Below the pieces are notes generated by a model. The model searched no databases, was not told the origin of the DNA, and worked only from the letters and a program-made list of their open reading frames with translations. Below are positions 25,577-33,975 of a stretch of 64,000 nucleotides of DNA, piece by piece (position 1 is the stretch's first letter; each line of letters begins with the position of its first letter). Origin of the DNA: CAZJWR01 sp964549765. GTDB taxonomy: Bacteria > Zixibacteria > MSB-5A5 > GN15 > JAAZOE01. Location of the stretch: assembly GCA_964549765.1 (NCBI GenBank), contig CAZJWR010000013.1, positions 4,512 through 68,511 of the forward strand, written 5' to 3'. The translations under genes were made by a program, and so were the position numbers.

Positions 25577-26953
25577 TTAAGTCTCTTGACTGGTTTCATC
25601 TCCGCCGGAACCGTTCCGGCCGATGATATGTGTATTCCCATCATCCGCAACTGACAGTACGGCGACCGCCGGCAACGGTTTGATGAAATTTTGCCGCAAG
25701 CTATAGGTATAGGCGCCTTGGGTCGGAATAAGCAGCACGTCGCCCGGCTCAAGCGCATCCCCGAAATACCCGTACCCCCAGACATCGTGCGGCGTGCATA
25801 GCGATCCCAAAATCAGGCAGGGACGCTCGGTCGTTCCCGGTCGACTGAGATTTATGACCGGGAAATAATCGGTCTCGAACCGTTCCCAGCCGATGGCATT
25901 GCCGCCGCCGTCGGTGATGGCCAGGTCGTCGGCCTTCTTATCGATCACGGTAAGCATAATATGCATGGCGTCGTTGCATATCCACCGGCCCGGCTCCAAA
26001 TAGACGGCGCATTCGACGTGCGGGAAAATATGGGCGCGAAGCGCCCCCGACAGCCGACGGGCGAATCCCTCTATCGGCGTCGCAGAGAGGCAATAATGCT
26101 CCGGCGAATTTTCCGCGCCGGGTTCGATATCCTGCCGGAGTCGCCCTTCCGGCGTCCCGGCCGCCTGAAGCCATTCTCCCTGCGGCGGCCAATACCCCCC
26201 GCCGATGTCGATAAATCGGATTAGTGCCTTGTGATCGTCGGACAGTTTCGCTATGTGTTCGCCCAGTCGGGCGATAAACGCCTCTTGGTTGCCGGGATGC
26301 AGATTCCAACTGCTGTGGAATTGCAATCCGCGAAACGATACATGCCGGCAATTTTGCGCCCGTTCGATAAACTCGGCCAGTTGCGCCAGGGGAATGCCGA
26401 ATTTGCGCCAGAGCCCGCGTTCATCCACCGTCAGCCGAACGCCCGCCCACATCCGCATACCGGTTTCTGCCGCAGCATGCTCCAGCCGTTCCAATTCGCC
26501 GAAGCTGTCGATCAGGACGGTGACATTGCTTGCATGATGCGCTGCGAGAGCGAGTTCGGCGGGAGTTTTCCCCGGCCCGCTGAAAATAATTTCGCCGGCG
26601 TGGAGCGCAATCGCCTGCTTCAATTCCTCGCCGCTGGATACATCCAGCCCGAGGCCCTGGCCGATGAGAAATTCGGAGATGGCAGGATGGTTATTGCTTT
26701 TCATGGCATAGAAAAATTTGACGTTCTTCAGCCGATTCTGGAAGGTTGCCATGAATCGGCGGGCGCGATCGCGAAGCACGTTTTCATCGATAATGTATAA
26801 CGGCGACCCGTGCTGCCGGGCCAGATCGATATACGTATCCCGTTTGGCGATAAAGCCCGCCACGAACGAAGACAGCACTTCGCCGTCCATTCGCGGCGTG
26901 TCGTGGGCAAGAATCCGTTCGGCCGTCCTTATGACGTTGGCGTCGTCGCCCAT
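25577..26953 (-). CDS. PLP-dependent fold-type III decarboxylase (Orn/DAP/Arg decarboxylase 2 family)
   Basis: 458 residues from ATG 26953. The alanine-racemase-like barrel has the PLP Lys in FFYAMKSNNHPAI, a His in GLQFHSSW, and the phosphate loop FIDIGGGYWPP. The C-terminal beta-domain holds YLEPGRWICNDA and SLCTPHDVWGYG, with the Cys and Asp that act on the substrate. It resembles diaminopimelate, ornithine and carboxynorspermidine decarboxylases, and the decarboxylases of siderophore or peptide-like natural product pathways. The substrate is open. Its start lies within the 3' end of the ATP-grasp gene (25-base overlap), which implies coupled translation and a shared pathway. Confidence 0.85.
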   Translation of the reverse strand: MGDDANVIRTAERILAHDTPRMDGEVLSSFVAGFIAKRDTYIDLARQHGSPLYIIDENVLRDRARRFMATFQNRLKNVKFFYAMKSNNHPAISEFLIGQGLGLDVSSGEELKQAIALHAGEIIFSGPGKTPAELALAAHHASNVTVLIDSFGELERLEHAAAETGMRMWAGVRLTVDERGLWRKFGIPLAQLAEFIERAQNCRHVSFRGLQFHSSWNLHPGNQEAFIARLGEHIAKLSDDHKALIRFIDIGGGYWPPQGEWLQAAGTPEGRLRQDIEPGAENSPEHYCLSATPIEGFARRLSGALRAHIFPHVECAVYLEPGRWICNDAMHIMLTVIDKKADDLAITDGGGNAIGWERFETDYFPVINLSRPGTTERPCLILGSLCTPHDVWGYGYFGDALEPGDVLLIPTQGAYTYSLRQNFIKPLPAVAVLSVADDGNTHIIGRNGSGGDETSQET

Positions 26954-28239
26954 AAAGGCGTCTCCAGGTCCAGAATCAATCCCGTGGCGATCTCGGTGCA
27001 TTCCGCCTCGATACTGTGCACCCGTGTCGGTTCGAAAATGACGCTTCCCAGCAACCGCGAATCGTAATCGTCGGGGGGAAGGATGATCTCATGTCCGGGG
27101 CTGCGCTTGATATCCACCCACCGGACGCGGGCGTCGGCCCGGATATTGCGGGCATCGATATTTCGTATAACGCCGTTTTGGGTCGCGAACAGGCGTAACC
27201 CGACCAGACGTTTCCACCGTTCGACAGGAGGGACGAGCACCGGTATGTTCTCGGCAAAGTCCAGGTTGGCGCCGAGAATGTCGAAGCCGCTGCTGTGCAG
27301 CATCATCGGCGGCAGGCAGTCGCCGCCGGGGCGAGGTGTCATTTCCAGCAAATAGGCCTCATTGCGCCGCACGATAAAATCGACCATGGCGATGGTGCGG
27401 GTCAAGCCGACGGCGTGGGCGGCCTCGCGGAGCTGTTCGCGAAACGTTTCCAGGTCCAGTTCACCGGGCAGAATCGCGGGCATGATGTAGGCCATGATCG
27501 TGCCCAGCGGCTGCCCCGGAGCATGAATCTTGCGCGCGATGCGGATGATATCGAGGCGGTCGCCGTCGAGCAGAAAATCGCAGCTGAATTCGCGTCCGGC
27601 GATGAGTTCCTCGGCGGCGAACACCTGACGCGGATCGACCCGGGCGCCGTTGTCCCCCGGAAGTGAATACATGCGGATGTTAGGATGATCGGCCAGCCCG
27701 GTCGCGATGAGATGATACGCTCGCATCAGGTCGATCTTGTCGTCGCACTGAAAAACCAATTCACTGCCGCTCCCGGTCAGCGGTTTGAGCACGAGAGGAC
27801 GGTCGACTTTCTCGTAAAATGTCATCAAATCGGGCAGGCCGGTGACCAGTTGTGTTCGCGGGCAGGGGATGTCGCGTTCCTGCCAGAGCTGCTTGGACGC
27901 CACTTTGCTCCGGCAATTGCGCACCGCCTTGGCCGACGGGAAGGGCAAACCGACCTGCTCGGCGATATAAGACGCCAGAAGCAGCGATTCGCAGTCGAAG
28001 CAAGCTACACCGGACGGTTGTATATCGAATTGTCGGCAATGATTCCGAAGCGCCGATATCACCACGGCGAAATCATCAAGCTCGCAGAGCAGTTCGGAGG
28101 CCGGGCCGGGAGATTTATCGGCCCATCGGTCCCGTTCTTTGGGATCGGTGACAAACAACAGGCGGTCGGGAAAGCGCGTCGCCAGCAGGTCGATATAGTC
28201 GCCGGTGGTTCCGACGACGATGACGCGAAGCTCAGGCAT
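26929..28239 (-). CDS. ATP-grasp ligase (amino-acid ligase type)
   Basis: 436 residues. The N-domain starts RVIVVGTTGDYIDLLATRFP and includes GVACFDCESLLLASYIAEQVGLPFPS. The ATP-grasp core contains VASKQLWQERDIPCPRTQLV, RPLVLKPLTGSGSELVF, and the Mg-binding segment YLLEMTPRPGGDCLPPMM. These features match L-amino-acid ligases and related carboxylate-amine ligases, which join a carboxylate to an amine via an acyl phosphate. Its start overlaps the end of the GNAT gene by 8 bases. With a decarboxylase, a GNAT and a SpeD-like protein it probably builds an amide-linked amine or small peptide. The substrates are unknown. Confidence 0.85.
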   Translation of the reverse strand: MPELRVIVVGTTGDYIDLLATRFPDRLLFVTDPKERDRWADKSPGPASELLCELDDFAVVISALRNHCRQFDIQPSGVACFDCESLLLASYIAEQVGLPFPSAKAVRNCRSKVASKQLWQERDIPCPRTQLVTGLPDLMTFYEKVDRPLVLKPLTGSGSELVFQCDDKIDLMRAYHLIATGLADHPNIRMYSLPGDNGARVDPRQVFAAEELIAGREFSCDFLLDGDRLDIIRIARKIHAPGQPLGTIMAYIMPAILPGELDLETFREQLREAAHAVGLTRTIAMVDFIVRRNEAYLLEMTPRPGGDCLPPMMLHSSGFDILGANLDFAENIPVLVPPVERWKRLVGLRLFATQNGVIRNIDARNIRADARVRWVDIKRSPGHEIILPPDDYDSRLLGSVIFEPTRVHSIEAECTEIATGLILDLETPLWATTPTS

Positions 28240-29239
28240 TGACTCCTCGTACCACGACAGCCGGATCGGGCATCGCCGACGTACGCATAACCGACGGGCG
28301 AGCCGGTTCCGCCACCGGCGGAGTCAGGTTGCTCAGGACATAGAGCGGCCGCGGCGAAAGATGGAACATCGTTTTCCACGAAAAATTACCGCAGAGAAAA
28401 TCGACCCGGTCCATCCGATCTTCGCAGGCGCGGCGCATATGGTGCAGGTTGATCACTTTTGCGATGCCCGGAAAACGGCCGTTGGTGCCGCCGGCCAACA
28501 GCGTGTATTCGCCGTTATAGACGCACCCCAGGTCGACCGCCGCCGGATCGCCGTCGATTTCTATCGCCGTCATCCGGAACCAGCCCCGGTCGATCAGCAA
28601 ATGCATAAGATCCCGGAAACTTTCCGTAAAACGGTCGTCGGTGAAATACGAATCCTCACCGTACCGTTCCCGGTTCAAGCGGATCATCAGGTCGAAATCG
28701 GCCGGATCGTCGAACCGATACCGGATGCCGTTTCCCTCGATGGCGGCCACTTCCTTCCTGATCCGCTTGGCCGACTTGTGGGAAAACGACTGGAAGTAGT
28801 TCTCCATATCGTAATCAAACTGCGGCGGCATGAACAGGTAGCCGATTTCATCGACCGTTTCCTCTCGAGCCGACGCTGCCGTCGCGGGTAGGAGGTAGCG
28901 AAGATGGAAGCGACCCGTGCGGCCCCGGAGCGAAGCCAGCATGGCGTCGAGAATCGCGGGATCATCGGCGATGACGCGATTTTGTTCCAGCCAGGTCTTG
29001 CCGTCCCAGACTTCGCCGGGGAAATAACCGTAAAGGCGTTTTTCCGGTATTCGGCTGAGAGGCAGGAAACCGCTGATGCGCCCGCCGGTTTCGGCCACGA
29101 TGAAGTGGACCGGTCGATTATATCGACTTTGGAAACACATTCGTACATCCCAGAGATCGCTGATATGGTCTCCGGGCATAGTTCGCTCCCAGACCCGTCC
29201 GCCCTCCTCCAAGTCGGTGATCACCCGTATGGACGTCAT
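28232..29239 (-). CDS. GNAT-like acyltransferase (FemAB/CelD-type)
   Basis: 335 residues from ATG 29239, two bases after the stop of the SpeD-like gene. The N-half is less typical. The C-half has the acyltransferase-6 pattern: NYFQSFSHKSAKRIRKEVAAI, MIRLNRERYGEDSYF, WFRMTAIEIDGDPAAVDLGCVY and a glycine-containing ALLAGGTNGRFPG-like segment. Proteins of this group transfer acyl or aminoacyl groups to amines. The end overlaps the ATP-grasp gene start by 8 bases. It probably acylates the amine made by this operon. Confidence 0.75.
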   Translation of the reverse strand: MTSIRVITDLEEGGRVWERTMPGDHISDLWDVRMCFQSRYNRPVHFIVAETGGRISGFLPLSRIPEKRLYGYFPGEVWDGKTWLEQNRVIADDPAILDAMLASLRGRTGRFHLRYLLPATAASAREETVDEIGYLFMPPQFDYDMENYFQSFSHKSAKRIRKEVAAIEGNGIRYRFDDPADFDLMIRLNRERYGEDSYFTDDRFTESFRDLMHLLIDRGWFRMTAIEIDGDPAAVDLGCVYNGEYTLLAGGTNGRFPGIAKVINLHHMRRACEDRMDRVDFLCGNFSWKTMFHLSPRPLYVLSNLTPPVAEPARPSVMRTSAMPDPAVVVRGVNA

Positions 29240-29241
29240 CG

Positions 29242-29655
29242 CTAATACCTGAAGTTGACGTTGGTGATGCATCGTCGGCCGCCGAAAAATTCCTGCGCGA
29301 ATTTTTCGACCACAGCCGGGTCGTACGGCTTGCAACTGAACACGTCCAGGTAGACGGTGTTGGTCAGGTTGGCAAAATGGGCCGATATCAACGACGTCTC
29401 GATCAGTTGTATCATCGAAAATCCGGCCACCTTCTCATCCTCGCCGAAATGGACGACAGTGGTTTCGCCGAATCGTTTCATCTCGATCAAGTCGCAGAGC
29501 TTGGCGACAAAATCGCGGATCTTATCCGCATTCCGGATGGTTTCCGGATCGCAGTCATAGATGTCGAAACTCGACGCAATGCCCCAGACACGTTCATCTT
29601 TCGCCCGCTGGACGATGTTGTGTGTTCTTGTCTGCATCTGCGTTTGCATGTGCAT
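29242..29655 (-). CDS. S-adenosylmethionine decarboxylase (SpeD)-like protein
   Basis: 137 residues with GAGGAAA upstream of the ATG. It matches the short bacterial SpeD type in length and in its core, GFSMIQLIETSLISAHFANL followed by TVYLDVFSCKPYDP and EFFGGRRC. In standard SpeD the self-processing site reads ESHxSxHxxPE; here it is ETSLISAHFANLT. The Ser that would become the pyruvoyl group may be present, but the neighbouring His is Leu and the PE is lost. SpeD homologs with changed residues are known to act on ornithine or arginine. It precedes a GNAT, an ATP-grasp ligase and a PLP decarboxylase, so a role in polyamine-like biosynthesis is plausible. Substrate not determined. Confidence 0.75.
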   Translation of the reverse strand: MHMQTQMQTRTHNIVQRAKDERVWGIASSFDIYDCDPETIRNADKIRDFVAKLCDLIEMKRFGETTVVHFGEDEKVAGFSMIQLIETSLISAHFANLTNTVYLDVFSCKPYDPAVVEKFAQEFFGGRRCITNVNFRY

Positions 29656-29677
29656 GTTTCCTCACCGTTAGAGGTCC

Positions 29678-29695
29678 CCGGCAGATCGCTGCCGG
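29678..29695. other. Intercistronic hairpin between tetR and speD-like genes
   Basis: CCGGCAG-ATCG-CTGCCGG, a 7-bp stem with a 4-base loop. It may act as an mRNA processing or stability element. It has no T-run, so it is not a terminator. The spacing does not exclude co-transcription. Confidence 0.4.
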
Positions 29696-29749
29696 CCGCC
29701 GGTCGGCCGAATCGTCCGCGAAGGCGTCATCGGCTCCGGTCTCTCCTCG

Positions 29750-30415
29750 CTACCACCGAACCGGAGCATCCCCGCTCGGGATAGCCTCCTTGATGAAACG
29801 GGTCAGCCCTGCGACCAGGGCCCGGCGGACCGGGCGGAGCGTTTCATCGAGGTGGTCGTCCTCGGTCGCGATGACCGAGAAGGAATAATATCCGGAAACA
29901 AACCCGGCCACCGCGCAAGCAATGCGGGTGAGCGTGTTCCGGTCGAGATGGTATTGAATAACGGAATCCAATAAATCCGCGATATGTTCGAGATAGTCCA
30001 TGAATGGTGTGCCGATACCGTCGTACCCCTCCTTGAGCATCAGGTCGGAACGACCCTGGAAGTACAGGACGTAATCCTCCCACCGCTTGCTGAAAAACCC
30101 CAAATGCGCCTGAATCAGCAAATCCAGGACGTTCTCCAGATCAGCGGCGTCCTTGCACTTGGCGTCGATCTCGGCCCGCAACTCATCGAGCGTGCTCTTC
30201 ATTAACTCGTTGACGAGATTATTCTTATTTTTGAAATGGTAGTAGAACGTCCCCTTGCCGACGTCGGCCCGATTGGTGATATCGTCAATCGTCGTCAGAT
30301 CCATGCCCTTCTCAGCAAACACCTGACGGGCGGCGTCGACGAGAGCCTGGCGGGTTGCCTCCGTACGCACTTCGCCCCGGGTTTTCTTCCGTTTCGGCTT
30401 TCGTTTCTCTACCAT
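29750..30415 (-). CDS. TetR-family transcriptional regulator
   Basis: 221 residues from ATG 30415, with AAGGG 7 bases upstream; an adjacent ATG at 30418 is closer than optimal. A Lys/Arg-rich tail precedes the TetR HTH: ALVDAARQVFAEKGMDLTTI, then DDITNRADVGKGTFYYHFKNKNNLV. The rest is a helical ligand domain. It is the first gene of the minus-strand operon that includes the SpeD-like, GNAT, ATP-grasp and decarboxylase genes. The 18-bp-spaced boxes over its promoter suggest autoregulation and control of the operon by a small-molecule ligand. Confidence 0.92.
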   Translation of the reverse strand: MVEKRKPKRKKTRGEVRTEATRQALVDAARQVFAEKGMDLTTIDDITNRADVGKGTFYYHFKNKNNLVNELMKSTLDELRAEIDAKCKDAADLENVLDLLIQAHLGFFSKRWEDYVLYFQGRSDLMLKEGYDGIGTPFMDYLEHIADLLDSVIQYHLDRNTLTRIACAVAGFVSGYYSFSVIATEDDHLDETLRPVRRALVAGLTRFIKEAIPSGDAPVRW

Positions 30416-30420
30416 CATTT

Positions 30421-30504
30421 CACCCTTCGGTCATTTCTGACCATATGGTCTAATTCGACTATTTGGTCAAGTGTGACTATAACACCATTTTCGACCAAAA
30501 AGTC
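30421..30504. promoter_or_regulatory. Array of five operator-like boxes at 18-bp spacing upstream of tetR
   Basis: The 12-bp boxes start at 30421, 30439, 30457, 30475 and 30493, exactly 18 bases apart. They read CACCCTTCGGTC, GACCATATGGTC (perfect palindrome), GACTATTTGGTC, GACTATAACACC and GACCAAAAAGTC. All resemble GACC-N4-GGTC in at least one half. The array covers the predicted -35, -10 and Shine-Dalgarno of tetR. It is the probable binding site of the TetR protein encoded next to it. Confidence 0.7.
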
Positions 30505-30506
30505 AA
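30477..30506 (-). promoter_or_regulatory. Sigma-70-like promoter for the tetR operon
   Basis: On the minus strand, -35 TTGACT (30506-30501) and -10 TTATAG (30482-30477) are 18 bases apart, about 60 bases before the tetR start. Both elements lie inside operator boxes. TATAGT one base along gives a 19-base spacer as an alternative. Confidence 0.5.
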
Positions 30507-30713
30507 GAAAATTTTGCATTATTTTGGGGAAAAGCCAAAAAATATTGTAAGTCATTGCAAGGCAATGCATTTATTTTTCGATTGGAAAGCCGAAATTGAG
30601 TTGTTTCCAGTCAGTGAGCCATCGATTTACAATCATTCAGGATGCAATTTTTGGTGGTTTGAATAATGGAGTTACTGCCTTCTTAGGCAGCCTGCAGAAA
30701 TATAGTCAGTTCC

Positions 30714-30725
30714 GACCGTACGGTC
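30714..30725. promoter_or_regulatory. Solitary perfect GACCGTACGGTC palindrome
   Basis: This is a 12-bp perfect inverted repeat of the same GACC-N4-GGTC type as the array boxes, about 210 bases away. It may be a distal TetR operator. The rest of the gap 30507-30827 shows only a CTGCCT-TCTT-AGGCAG hairpin (30675-30690). Confidence 0.5.
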
Positions 30726-30827
30726 ATTTCGCACAATGTCATGCCATATCGTTGCGGCTGTGCGACGCCGTACGCCCGTACAAAATTCGCCGCAGCGGAT
30801 ATAGATTTCGCGTATGATCGTGTGGAT

Positions 30828-33053
30828 TTATTTGCCCTGATTATCGTCGTGCGAATCCGGCGAAATGATATCGGTTCTTTTCTTCGATGCCGGCGCCACT
30901 GCGAATCGTTTCATCGGCACCGTCCGCAGCGGGCATTCCCGCTCATCGCTGCCCTCGTGCGACGATTCCCAGATATTTTCGATGGCTCGATTGGCGTTGC
31001 GATAGATATGATCCTCGCCGACGATTGCCAGAAGTCCGGTTCGCCGCATCGTATCCAGCACGGAATCATTGAGACCGCTTATCGAAAATCCCAAGCCCTG
31101 CTCATGGATGCGTCCGACCAGCGTTGCCAGGACTTCCTCGCCGGAAGCATCGAGTTCATTGATGCCGTTACCGACAATCAACACGTGCTTGAGACGGGGC
31201 ATCGACCTGATGGTTTCCAGCACCTGATCTTCGAGATAGCTCACGTTGGCGAAGAACAGCGATCCCGCGTAGCGTATGACGGCGATATGCCGGCATTGAT
31301 CGAGGCCGAAGCGGGCCCGGTTGCGGTAGGTGCCGTCGGGATGCAGCGACAGCATGGCGATAGCGGGGCGCATATTGCGCAGCAAATACAGCAGCAGCGA
31401 CAGCACCACGCCGATCATGATGCCTCGGTCGAGATGCGGCGCGAAGGCCAGGGTTCCGACAAAGGTGATGATGCCGATGATACCGTCGTAACGCTGGGCC
31501 CGCCACGTGTGAATGAACGTTTTGGCGTTGATCAGGCCGACCACGGCCATCATGATGATGGCCGCCAACACCGATTGCGGCAGATGAAACAGCAGCGGCG
31601 TCAGGAAAAGCAGCACGATGACAACAACCAAGCTGCTGAAGACGTTAGATAATCCGGTGACAGCCCCTGCCTGAAGGTTGACCGCCGAGCGTGAAAACGA
31701 CCCCGAGACGGCATAGCTCTGCCCGAACGATCCGATGATATTGCCCAAACCTTGGCCGATTAACTCCTGATTGGGATCGAGGCGCTGACCAGTCTTGGCC
31801 GCCATCGCCTTGGCGATGGAAATCGCCTCCATGAAACCCAGCAACGAAATGATCATCGCCATCGAAAAGAGATTGATCGCCGTCGAAAACTGGAATTTGG
31901 GCACGATCAACCCCGGTAAACCCCTCGGAATGGAACCGACCACGGCGCCGCCGCCGATTAGGGTCAGAGCATGCTCGTCGAGAGGGTTGTTGCCGATTTT
32001 GAGCCGCCAGTTATGGCCGTCGCGAGAGTTTCCCGGCGGCGCCTCGCCGCGCATATACAGATCGAGTGTGCCATCCGGGTCCGACACGGCGTCAAAGATC
32101 AGTCCCCGCAGTTCGGCCCGTCCTTCGGAAAGTTCCTCCTTGAGGGAGGCGATTTCGATATTCAGCAATTGGATGTCATGCTGCAATTCGAGTGCCTCGA
32201 CCGACCGCGCACTCTTTCGTTCGACGGTCGTTTCATATTCGGTCCGCAGATGAACGCGCCCGTCGGAATCGTGCTTCAACTCCGCCAGCCGGGCGTTGAA
32301 ATCGGCGATCATCTGCCGCGCCCGGTCGGATTTGATCTGCGACATATCGATGATACGGTTCTGCTCGAAACCGATCGCCCATGAGATAAGGGTGGTGACG
32401 GCTACCGCCACCAGCACATTGGGGATACGCCGGTTGATCCGGCGCAGAATGATCATGATGGCAAAGGCCAGCAGGGCCAGAAAAAACGTGGGCCAATGCG
32501 TGTAGGATATCGCCGCCTTGATGACGTTGTAAACGGTTTCGTAATGATGCGGGGCATTGTCGATGCTGACACCGAACAGTTTGGGAAGCTGCGAGGTGGC
32601 GATGATAATGGCGGCGGCGTTGGTGAAACCGTTGACGACCGGGTGCGACAGGAAATTCACGACCAGCCCCAGTCGCAGGACGCCGAGGAGGAACTGGAAA
32701 AGCCCGACCAGGAGCGCCAGGAGAATGGCATATGCGACATATTCCTGGCTGCCGGCGGTGGCCAGCGGTTCCAGGGCGGTCGCCGTCATGAGCGATACGA
32801 CGGCCACCGGCCCGGTAGCCAGCTGGCGGCTGGAGCCGAACAGCGCCGCCACCATCGGCGGCAGGAAAGCGGCATAGAGGCCGTAATAAGCGGGCAGGCC
32901 GGCCAGTTGCGCGTACGCCATCGACTGCGGCACCAATACCAGCGCCACCGTCAGGCCCGATAAGATGTCCTGCCGGAACGATTCGACGTTATAATCGCGG
33001 AACCAATTGAGAAACGGCAAAAGGCGCTGTAGTTTTTGCGTCGCCGCCTGCAA
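30828..33053 (-). CDS. SulP-family anion transporter with long central insert and STAS domain
   Basis: 741 residues, against about 560-600 for a typical SulP. It starts at TTG 33053, with GAGGG about 9 bases upstream. TM helices of the transport domain run from about 27, with VPQSMAYAQLAGLPAYYGLY and GPVAVVSLMTA conserved. Between about 236 and 372 a roughly 135-residue polar, partly coiled-coil stretch (LAELKHDSDGRVHLRTEYE, IEIASLKEELSEGRAELRG) interrupts the membrane domain. More TM helices follow, then a C-terminal STAS domain (RHIAVIRYAGSLFFANVSYLE). It imports sulfate, bicarbonate or another anion. A CBS-domain gene lies 87 bases upstream on the same strand and may regulate it. Confidence 0.9.
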   Translation of the reverse strand: MQAATQKLQRLLPFLNWFRDYNVESFRQDILSGLTVALVLVPQSMAYAQLAGLPAYYGLYAAFLPPMVAALFGSSRQLATGPVAVVSLMTATALEPLATAGSQEYVAYAILLALLVGLFQFLLGVLRLGLVVNFLSHPVVNGFTNAAAIIIATSQLPKLFGVSIDNAPHHYETVYNVIKAAISYTHWPTFFLALLAFAIMIILRRINRRIPNVLVAVAVTTLISWAIGFEQNRIIDMSQIKSDRARQMIADFNARLAELKHDSDGRVHLRTEYETTVERKSARSVEALELQHDIQLLNIEIASLKEELSEGRAELRGLIFDAVSDPDGTLDLYMRGEAPPGNSRDGHNWRLKIGNNPLDEHALTLIGGGAVVGSIPRGLPGLIVPKFQFSTAINLFSMAMIISLLGFMEAISIAKAMAAKTGQRLDPNQELIGQGLGNIIGSFGQSYAVSGSFSRSAVNLQAGAVTGLSNVFSSLVVVIVLLFLTPLLFHLPQSVLAAIIMMAVVGLINAKTFIHTWRAQRYDGIIGIITFVGTLAFAPHLDRGIMIGVVLSLLLYLLRNMRPAIAMLSLHPDGTYRNRARFGLDQCRHIAVIRYAGSLFFANVSYLEDQVLETIRSMPRLKHVLIVGNGINELDASGEEVLATLVGRIHEQGLGFSISGLNDSVLDTMRRTGLLAIVGEDHIYRNANRAIENIWESSHEGSDERECPLRTVPMKRFAVAPASKKRTDIISPDSHDDNQGK

Positions 33054-33140
33054 CTTGATTACCCTCTATTCGTCGTTAGCCGCATCGATGGCCCTGCATG
33101 CCACTTGATCACAGCGGCCGGTTCAACCCCCGGCTGCATC

Positions 33141-33665
33141 TTACGTGATCAGCTTCCCGATGGCGTGGAGGACATCGGTTGATCGAATGACTCCGGATAC
33201 CAGATTATCCTTCAGCACCGGCACGAGACTGGAATCATTCACCACCAGCACCTGGATTATCTCCATCAGGCGGGCGTCATGCGGCACCGAAATCCGAATC
33301 GGCGTCATCACTTCCTGAACCGGTCGTTCGGCCCGTTTGCGGATTTCGTCAAGGTTGGTTTCTTTGGACGGTTCCGCCGGCCGCCGGTCACGCATAAGGC
33401 CGGGGTCATGCTCGCCCCGGCGTTCGATCGCTTCCTGCAGGGCATCCGGCGACATTCCTCTCAGGATATCCCGCCGGCGCACCATGCCGATTAACCGGTA
33501 TTCCTCGTCGAACACCAGCACCACGCGCGGCAGGGACTTTCTTCCCTCGACTTCGAGTTGAGTCTTTTCCATCTCGACGATCGCCTGACGGAGCGTGAAC
33601 CAATAGGGGACGTGGGGATAACTGTCGAGCGGAATCATGAGCGATTCGGCGGTTATTTCATCCAT
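33141..33665 (-). CDS. CBS-domain pair protein
   Basis: 174 residues from ATG 33665, with AGGGAAA upstream. Two CBS motifs are present: residues about 20-75 (HVPYWFTLRQAIVEMEKTQ, VLVFDEEYRLIGMVRRRDIL) and about 115-174 (VQEVMTPIRISVPHDARLME, LVPVLKDNLVSGVIRSTDVL). A charged linker joins them. CBS pairs bind adenine nucleotides and regulate transporters or enzymes. Its position ahead of the SulP gene suggests control of that transporter. Confidence 0.85.
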   Translation of the reverse strand: MDEITAESLMIPLDSYPHVPYWFTLRQAIVEMEKTQLEVEGRKSLPRVVLVFDEEYRLIGMVRRRDILRGMSPDALQEAIERRGEHDPGLMRDRRPAEPSKETNLDEIRKRAERPVQEVMTPIRISVPHDARLMEIIQVLVVNDSSLVPVLKDNLVSGVIRSTDVLHAIGKLIT

Positions 33666-33879
33666 ACCGTTTTCCCTGCCTTCGGCTGCCTGCCCGCGGA
33701 ACATGCGGAATCGCCCGGTGTATGAATCCACGGCCGTGCTTCGGCGGTTCCGGATACTACCGCGTTTTCATCGTGATTGACAAAGTAACGGTCGGAGCCT
33801 TTCCGGGCAAGGCTTTTTTCGATGACGGTGAATCTTAAGGCTGAATCATAAATTGCATTCACGTCCGGCGCAAAATGCC

Positions 33880-33975
33880 GATGGCCGTGACTCATTGTTT
33901 GCCAGTCAACTACATCCCACCTGTGCAAGGCACGGGTGGGGCACCGAAACTGAATCGCTTGAAATCTACACTAAT
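33880..33975. repeat. Dispersed palindromic repeat, copy B
   Basis: This is the partner of 986-1081. The core 33916-33940 keeps the 11-bp arms, except that one C is T, giving a G-U pair in RNA. Its last bases supply the TAG stop of the minus-strand lipoprotein gene, so insertion may have set that gene's end. The rest of the gap 33666-33879 holds nothing I can support. Confidence 0.75.

Noticed and set aside
30675..30690. CTGCCT-TCTT-AGGCAG hairpin as a terminator of the SulP gene
   Set aside because: The stem is only 6 bp and no T-run follows on the minus strand.
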